A stretch of DNA of 17,123 bases from NCBI GenBank assembly GCA_000432775.1, contig HF990398.1, forward strand, positions 1 to 17,123. Reading direction: 5' to 3'. This document shows, piece by piece, positions 13,160 through 17,123 of this stretch. The notes below the pieces were generated by a model. That model was not told the DNA's origin, did no database searches, and was given only the letters and a program-made list of their open reading frames with translations. A program made the position numbers and the translations under genes. This DNA is from Alistipes sp. CAG:831 (GTDB taxonomy: Bacteria > Bacteroidota > Bacteroidia > Bacteroidales > UBA932). How positions within the stretch are numbered: position 1 is the first letter of the stretch; each line of letters opens with the position of its first letter.

Positions 13160-13188
13160 AAAAAGAAAAGGCCGCCGGGAAGGCAGCC
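13160..13188 (-). terminator. Intrinsic terminator downstream of rubrerythrin
   Basis: On the minus strand GGCTGCC-TTCCC-GGCGGCC (13188-13170) forms a 7-bp stem with one U-G pair. It is followed by TTTTCTTTTT (13169-13160). This is a standard Rho-independent terminator, about 120 bases after the rubrerythrin stop codon. Confidence 0.75.
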
Positions 13189-13273
13189 TAAATGTGAGTC
13201 ACAGGCGCACTCGGAGCGAAGCGACCAGGCCCTCCCTCTTGGGGAGGGTTGGGAGGGGGTGGAAACCTTCTCA

Positions 13274-13322
13274 GGAGCTTGCTCCGGAGAATTATTAGTG
13301 CCTGGCGCACTAATAATTCTCC
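13274..13322 (-). repeat. Two abutting hairpins at the rubrerythrin 3' end
   Basis: A perfect 16-bp inverted repeat (13286-13301 with 13307-13322, loop of 5) includes the last codons and the TAG stop of rubrerythrin. Directly next to it, with no gap, is GGAGC-TT-GCTCC (13274-13285). The distal arm is an exact inverted copy of the gene's end. It is probably an RNA-stabilising or termination structure; it lacks a T-run of its own. Confidence 0.8.
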
Positions 13323-13885
13323 TTCTTGGGCTCGAAGTAGGCCTGCGGATGCTGGCAAGCAGGACATTTCTCAGGAGCCTTCTTGCCCTTGTGCACGTAA
13401 CCGCAGTTGCGGCACTGCCAGTAGATCTCGCCGTCGCGCTCGAAGAAGCGGCCGCTCTCGACTCTTTCGAGGAGCTTGCGGTAGCGTGCCTCATGCTCGG
13501 CCTCTACGCGGGCGATCATCTCGAAAGCCACGGCGATCTCGATGAAGCCTTCCTCGCGGGCCACCTTGGCTGCTTCGGGATAGAGGACTGTCCACTCCTC
13601 GTTCTCGCCCTCGGCTGCGGCGCGGAGATTCTCGAGGGTGGTGGAGATGATGCCGGCGGGGTAGGTGGAGGTGATCTCAACCATTCCGCCTTCGAGGAAT
13701 TTGAAGAATTTCTTGGCGTGCTCCTTCTCCTGCTCGGCTGTCTCGAGGAAGATGGCGGCTATCTGTTCGTAGCCCTCTTTCTTCGCCACGCTTGCAAAAT
13801 AGGTGTAGCGGCCACGGGCCTGGGATTCACCTGCGAATGAGGCGAGGAGGTTCTTTTCGGTTCTGGTTCCTTTTATTGATGCCAT
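13310..13885 (-). CDS. rbr: Rubrerythrin
   Basis: A 191-residue cytoplasmic non-haem iron protein that reduces hydrogen peroxide in anaerobes. The ferritin-like four-helix domain (1-145) has Glu20 in SFAGESQARGRY, the ExxH pair Glu53/His56 in ETAEQEKEH, and a second ExxH pair Glu128/His131 in VEAEHEARY. The C-terminal rubredoxin-like domain binds one iron through Cys158 and Cys161 (WQCRNCGY) and Cys174 and Cys177 (KCPACQHP). Length and order of domains match classical rubrerythrin. It is a single-gene unit with its own promoter and terminator. It is a marker of an anaerobe coping with oxygen, which fits a gut Bacteroidales. Confidence 0.96.
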   Translation of the reverse strand: MASIKGTRTEKNLLASFAGESQARGRYTYFASVAKKEGYEQIAAIFLETAEQEKEHAKKFFKFLEGGMVEITSTYPAGIISTTLENLRAAAEGENEEWTVLYPEAAKVAREEGFIEIAVAFEMIARVEAEHEARYRKLLERVESGRFFERDGEIYWQCRNCGYVHKGKKAPEKCPACQHPQAYFEPKKENY

Positions 13886-13916
13886 ATCGTACTGTTGTTT
13901 TGGGATTAATATCAGA

Positions 13917-13924
13917 CAAAGATA
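13917..13924 (-). promoter_or_regulatory. -7 box of the rubrerythrin promoter
   Basis: On the minus strand TATCTTTG (13924-13917) matches TAnnTTTG and lies 31 bases before the ATG at 13885. No TTTG sits 19-21 bp upstream, where the sequence is A/T-rich. I see no convincing peroxide-regulator (PerR) box. Confidence 0.55.
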
Positions 13925-13944
13925 GCAAAATTATTTTATTTTTT

Positions 13945-13974
13945 TATTTTTGCGGCTTGTATTAATTTAAGGAG
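13945..13974 (+). promoter_or_regulatory. -7 box and Shine-Dalgarno-like site before the SDR gene
   Basis: TATTTTTG (13945-13952) matches the -7 consensus, without a clear -33 element. AAGGAG (13969-13974) lies 4 bases before the ATG at 13979. A good Shine-Dalgarno sequence is uncommon in this phylum, where A-rich leaders usually serve. This 93-bp stretch is shared with the divergent rubrerythrin gene. Confidence 0.5.
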
Positions 13975-13978
13975 CAGA

Positions 13979-14791
13979 ATGCAGCAGCAATTACATAATA
14001 AATACGCGCTGGTCACCGGAGGCTCCTCCGGTATGGGACTGGAGTATGTCAGGATGCTGGCGCAGCGGGGGTACAATGTCATTATTGTCGCCCTTTTCCA
14101 GAATGAGACCGATGCCATGGCAGCTGAGATGTCCAGGGTCCATCCCGACCTGGACTTTCTCTCGCTGGGCATTGACCTTTCAGCCAAGGAGGCGCCGAAA
14201 CAGGTCTATGATGCCGTGGTCAGCCAGCGTCCGAACGCAGAGGTGGAGGTGCTCATCAACAACGCCGGCATGCTTCATGCCATGCATTTCCGCAACATGC
14301 CCCCAGAGAAGATAAGCAGCATCATCATGGTCCACAACCATGCCACTGCCATGCTCTGCCGGTATTTTCTCCCTGCTATGCTGGAGCGCCACAAGGGGTA
14401 TATCCTCAATATCTCCTCGCTGGCCGCCTGGTTCCCCTTCCCGTTCCTGACTACGTACGCGTCCACTAAGTCCTTCACCAGAATATTTACCCGGGCTCTC
14501 CGGACCGAGTGCCAGAAGACAGGGGTGAAGGTCTGCTCGATCTATTTCGGGGCTGTGGATACGCCGCTCATAGGCCTGACTCCCAAGCTCAGCCGCATAG
14601 CCCGCGGAATAGGGGTGATGATACGTCCCGAGACGGCTGCCCGCAAGGCGCTCAACATGATGTTCCGGGGACGCAGCGGGAGGATACCCGGCTTTGTCAA
14701 CAAGGTGGGCTGGCTGGTGTCGCCCCTGATACGCCCGTGGATTTTCGGACCTGTGGAGCGCAAGGTTACGAAGAGATGGAACCTGAAGTAG
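13979..14791 (+). CDS. Short-chain dehydrogenase/reductase (SDR family)
   Basis: A 270-residue classical SDR oxidoreductase. The cofactor loop is TGGSSGMG (13-20). NNAG is at 94-97. The catalytic set is Ser146/147 in NISS with Tyr160 and Lys164 in YASTK. The C-terminal part (about 205-270) has a basic and hydrophobic stretch (GWLVSPLIRPWIFGPVERK) that may touch the membrane, as in some lipid- or steroid-related SDRs. The substrate cannot be predicted. The gene is followed after 13 bp by the Gate-domain protein gene and probably heads an operon running toward bamD. Confidence 0.9.
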   Translation: MQQQLHNKYALVTGGSSGMGLEYVRMLAQRGYNVIIVALFQNETDAMAAEMSRVHPDLDFLSLGIDLSAKEAPKQVYDAVVSQRPNAEVEVLINNAGMLHAMHFRNMPPEKISSIIMVHNHATAMLCRYFLPAMLERHKGYILNISSLAAWFPFPFLTTYASTKSFTRIFTRALRTECQKTGVKVCSIYFGAVDTPLIGLTPKLSRIARGIGVMIRPETAARKALNMMFRGRSGRIPGFVNKVGWLVSPLIRPWIFGPVERKVTKRWNLK

Positions 14792-14804
14792 GAGCAACAG
14801 GCAG

Positions 14805-15776
14805 ATGGCAATGACCGGCACGGAGTTCAGAACGCGCTGCGGGGCGGCGGTACGGCGATGCCTGCCCTCCACCAGGAAGACTGCCCTGTGGATGATAAAG
14901 ATTACGGTGGCTGTCTCCTTCGCCATCATGCTGCTCGGTCATTTCGGAGTGATAGAGTGGGTCTCGAAAGTCCTCTCGCCGGTCTTCATCCATTTCGGCC
15001 TGCCCGGCGAGGCTGCCCTGGCTTACGTCTCAGGCTACTTCGTGAACATGTACTCGGCTATAGCTGCCGCAGTCACCCTTGAGCTGGATCCAAGGGCCAT
15101 GACCATTTTGGGAGTGATGGCTTTGTGCTCGCACAACATGATAGTAGAGAGTGCGGTACAGCACAAAACAGGCAGTTCCACGCTGCGAGTGGTGCTGGTC
15201 CGCACACTTTCGGGAATAATTCTTGCATACCTGTTGAACATAATCCTTCCGGGAGAAGCCCCGGCTGCCGGAGGTGCCGAACACGGAGCTGTGGTACATG
15301 ATTTCGGGACAGAGCTGACGGGCTGGCTCAAGAATACGGCGATACTGGTGCCCAAGATGCTGATAATCATCTTCGCGCTCAATATCCTTCAGGCGGTGAT
15401 GGCCGAATTCGGAATCATCCGTGCCGTCTCCAGGGCCCTGCGTCCGGTGATGCATGTCTTCGGCCTGTCGTCCAGATGCGCTGTCCTCTGGATTATCGCC
15501 AACACCCTGGGCCTGGCCTATGGTGCCGCAGCGATGATAGACGAGGCCTCCACCGGCAAGCTCCGTAAGGAGGACATAGACGGCCTTAACATGCATATAG
15601 GCATCAGCCACAGCAACTTGGAGGATGTAATCCTCCTGGCTTCAGTGGGAGCCGTGTGGTGGGTGCTCCTGCTGTCGAGGTGGACTTGGGCGATAATGTT
15701 GGTGTGGGGTTACAGATTGGAAGTGTACATTAGAAAGAAATATTGTATCTTTGTAAGTTCGGAACGAAATGATTGA
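14805..15776 (+). CDS. Membrane protein with two nucleoside-recognition (Gate) domains
   Basis: A 323-residue inner-membrane protein of the family that includes SpmA/SpmB-like and nucleoside-recognition proteins. Two related halves, about 25-155 and 170-310, each hold several hydrophobic segments and Gate-domain features: ALAYVSGYFVNMYSAIAAAV and ALCSHNMIVESA in the first half, IIANTLGLAYGAAAMIDEA and HIGISHSNLEDVILLAS in the second. The 'SHn..E' motif occurs in both halves. Its transport substrate is not established. Despite likeness to spore-maturation proteins, sporulation is not implied. Its last codons contain the bamD promoter box, and it overlaps bamD by 8 bp. Confidence 0.85.
   Translation: MAMTGTEFRTRCGAAVRRCLPSTRKTALWMIKITVAVSFAIMLLGHFGVIEWVSKVLSPVFIHFGLPGEAALAYVSGYFVNMYSAIAAAVTLELDPRAMTILGVMALCSHNMIVESAVQHKTGSSTLRVVLVRTLSGIILAYLLNIILPGEAPAAGGAEHGAVVHDFGTELTGWLKNTAILVPKMLIIIFALNILQAVMAEFGIIRAVSRALRPVMHVFGLSSRCAVLWIIANTLGLAYGAAAMIDEASTGKLRKEDIDGLNMHIGISHSNLEDVILLASVGAVWWVLLLSRWTWAIMLVWGYRLEVYIRKKYCIFVSSERND
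15746..15753 (+). promoter_or_regulatory. -7 box of the probable bamD promoter
   Basis: TATCTTTG at 15746-15753 matches TAnnTTTG and lies 15 bases before the ATG at 15769. A TTGG at 15717-15720 could be a -33 element with a long 25-bp spacer. The box lies inside the coding end of the Gate-domain gene, so bamD probably has both read-through and its own transcription. Confidence 0.5.
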
Positions 15777-16605
15777 TAAAATGATGTCGAAGACTGTATT
15801 CAGAATGCCGGCGCTCCTGCTGGCTGCGTCTCTGGCGGCGCTTATGACCCTGTCCTGCAAGAGTCAGTATGAAATGATGCTGGAGAGCAACGATGTGCCC
15901 GCCAAGTACAGGATGGCCTTCGAACTGTTCGACGCCGGCAAGTATTCCAAGGCCGCGTCCATGTTCGAGTCCCTGAAACTGGGTGTAAGAGGTACCCTCC
16001 AGGATGACACTGTCCAGTACTATACCGCGTATTCCCATTACTGCTTCGGAGACATGGTGGCTGCCGAGCAGGCATTTGATTCCTATATCAGCATGTTCCC
16101 CCGCAGCCCGTTTGTGGACAAGGCCCGTTTCATGTATCTGGACTGCCTGTACCAGGGCACTTACAGGTATGAGCTGGACCAGACACCTACCTACAAGGCC
16201 CTCTCGGCTATCAATGAGTATCTTATAGACTATCCTGACAATGACTACACCCCTCAGTGCCGCGCCATGATCGAGGACCTGGAGGAAAGGCTTGACCGCA
16301 AGGAGTACGAGTCGGCCAAACTGTATTATACGATTGAGGACTACAAGGCGGCGCACTATGCCCTCCGTCTGGTATTGAAGGAGGATGCTTCCAACCGTTA
16401 CCGCGAGGACATTATGTACTACACGGCCCTGTCGGCCTACAAATACGCCTTCAACAGCGTGCCGGAGAAGCAGAGGGAAAGGTACGTCACCTTCACGGAC
16501 GACTACTACTCATTTGTCAGCGAATATCCCGAATCCGGCTACCGCAAGGAACTGGACGGACTGGCACATCGTGCGCAGAACTTCCTCAATAAAGACAAGA
16601 AATAG
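15769..16605 (+). CDS. bamD: Outer-membrane protein assembly factor BamD
   Basis: A 278-residue lipoprotein of the BAM complex, which inserts beta-barrel proteins in the outer membrane. A signal sequence (about 8-29) ends in LMTLSC, making Cys30 the lipidated residue. The mature start CKSQYEMMLESNDVPAKY is typical of Bacteroidetes BamD. Tetratricopeptide-like helices fill the rest: FELFDAGKYSKAASMFESL (51-69), then MVAAEQAFDSYISMFPRSPF, ALSAINEYLIDYPDNDY and DYYSFVSEYPESGY. The start at 15769 overlaps the preceding gene; ATGs at 15781 and 15784 are possible alternatives and would shorten the signal region. Followed by the omega subunit and coaBC genes in the order usual for this phylum. Confidence 0.93.
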   Translation: MIDKMMSKTVFRMPALLLAASLAALMTLSCKSQYEMMLESNDVPAKYRMAFELFDAGKYSKAASMFESLKLGVRGTLQDDTVQYYTAYSHYCFGDMVAAEQAFDSYISMFPRSPFVDKARFMYLDCLYQGTYRYELDQTPTYKALSAINEYLIDYPDNDYTPQCRAMIEDLEERLDRKEYESAKLYYTIEDYKAAHYALRLVLKEDASNRYREDIMYYTALSAYKYAFNSVPEKQRERYVTFTDDYYSFVSEYPESGYRKELDGLAHRAQNFLNKDKK

Positions 16606-16625
16606 TTAAAGCAATAGATAAAACC

Positions 16626-16943
16626 ATGGAAATTAAACAGGTACCTACCAACACAATCACCCGTAACCTTTCTGAACTGGCAAAGCCCACCGGCAATATC
16701 TACGAGACCGTAATGATTATCGCCAAGAGGGCCAACCAGATTTCTGCCAATGTAAAGCAGGAGCTCAGCCAGAAACTCGAGGAGTTCTCCAACTACGCTG
16801 ACACCCTCGAGGAGACCTTCGAGAACCGCGAGCAGATAGAGATCTCCAAGCACTACGAGAGGCTGCCCAAGCCGACCCTCATCGCTGTTGAGGAGTTCCG
16901 CAACAACGAGATTTACTACCGCATGGCCGAGGACCGCCAGTAG
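16626..16943 (+). CDS. rpoZ: DNA-directed RNA polymerase omega subunit (Rpb6-like)
   Basis: A 105-residue small cytoplasmic protein that supports RNA polymerase assembly. GNIYETVMIIAKRANQIS (23-40) is the conserved omega/Rpb6 helix ('N.ye.v.i.akRA.qi'). The EEF and PKPTLIAVEEFRNNEIYY stretch (about 81-98) matches Bacteroidetes omega proteins. The family is often annotated simply as 'RNA polymerase Rpb6'. Location between bamD and coaBC supports the call. Confidence 0.88.
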   Translation: MEIKQVPTNTITRNLSELAKPTGNIYETVMIIAKRANQISANVKQELSQKLEEFSNYADTLEETFENREQIEISKHYERLPKPTLIAVEEFRNNEIYYRMAEDRQ

Positions 16944-16958
16944 TTCCTCACTGTAGCC

Positions 16959-17123
16959 ATGCAGCTCAAGGGCAAACACATACTTCTGGGAATAACGGGA
17001 AGCATAGCGGCTTATAAGGCGGCATACCTTACCCGTCTGCTGGTCAGGGAAGGCGCCGAGGTAAAGGTCATCATGACGGCATCGGCCAAGCAGTTCATTA
17101 CTCCCCTGACCATGGCTACTCTT
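16959..17123 (+). CDS. coaBC: Phosphopantothenoylcysteine decarboxylase/synthase CoaBC, N-terminal part only
   Basis: The first 55 codons of the gene, cut by the window edge. CoaBC joins cysteine to phosphopantothenate and decarboxylates the product in coenzyme A synthesis. The visible part is the flavin-binding start of the decarboxylase domain: KHILLGITGSIAAYKAAYL (6-24), then EVKVIMTASAKQFITPLTM. This glycine/serine loop and TxxAxxFI pattern are characteristic of the HFCD/Dfp flavoproteins. The start at 16959 is 15 bp after the omega stop. The synthase half is outside the window. Confidence 0.92.
   Translation, partial: MQLKGKHILLGITGSIAAYKAAYLTRLLVREGAEVKVIMTASAKQFITPLTMATL

Larger units (their letters stand above)
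12881..13309. other. Gene-free region between prfB and rubrerythrin, repeat-rich
   Basis: Both neighbours are on the minus strand. The stretch holds the prfB promoter, palindrome doublets C and D, the rubrerythrin terminator, and several hairpins behind the rubrerythrin stop, including CCCTCCC-TCTTG-GGGAGGG at 13230-13248. Open frames crossing it give repetitive peptides such as HLPKVR every 13 residues. These simply reflect the 39-bp repeat period and are not genes. Confidence 0.75.

Noticed and set aside
12877..13494. Minus-strand frame containing repeated HLPKVR every 13 residues
   Set aside because: The repetition comes from the non-coding 39-bp palindrome period. The frame also runs out of frame through rubrerythrin.
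14805..15776. Sporulation protein
   Set aside because: Gate-domain proteins resemble SpmA/SpmB, but the organism looks like a Bacteroidales, which does not sporulate, and no other sporulation gene is present.

Overview
The window looks like chromosome of a high-GC member of the Bacteroidales, probably a gut lineage near Rikenellaceae or a relative; the family is my inference. Evidence for this: Bacteroidetes-type promoter boxes (TAnnTTTG) before several genes, the order bamD - RNA polymerase omega - coaBC, a BlaI/M56 pair whose peptidase carries a TonB C-terminal domain, a FucP-type sugar transporter next to a ROK kinase, and a patatin fused to an outer-membrane barrel. Most of the window is ordinary core genome. 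The unusual DNA lies in three gene-free stretches (1-719, 11024-11787, 12881-13309).

Left part: 1-719 has no convincing gene. It holds a palindrome doublet, a GGATTT-rich purine tract, a possible promoter, and a low-complexity GC-rich repeat patch. Next is a 757-residue secreted S41 peptidase with an N-terminal M23-like domain that has lost its metal ligands (720-2993). A tightly packed plus-strand cluster follows: BlaI-type repressor, M56/TonB membrane protein, RlmN, type Vd patatin and RecX (3057-8648). Its envelope-sensing and core functions are transcribed together, but I see no obvious single pathway.

Middle: a recognisable promoter drives a two-gene sugar operon of an MFS hexose transporter and a ROK kinase (8704-11023). 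The 764-bp gap after it holds three separate inverted-repeat structures: a nested foldback with 28-bp arms, a palindrome doublet, and a 181-bp element with perfect 26-bp terminal inverted repeats and a chain of small internal hairpins.

Right part: on the minus strand lie prfB (release factor 2, read through a programmed +1 frameshift) and rubrerythrin. Between them are two more palindrome doublets, several hairpins and an intrinsic terminator. A divergent plus-strand run then covers a short-chain dehydrogenase, a two-Gate-domain membrane protein, BamD, RNA polymerase omega and the start of coaBC, which the window edge cuts off.

The strongest unexplained signal is the family of four palindrome doublets. 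In every unit the two palindromes start exactly 39 bp apart, although their arm sequence and length differ between units. The second is the 181-bp foldback element, which could be a MITE, an invertible segment or a structured RNA. I see no CRISPR array, defence system, transposase, integrase, tRNA or rRNA.
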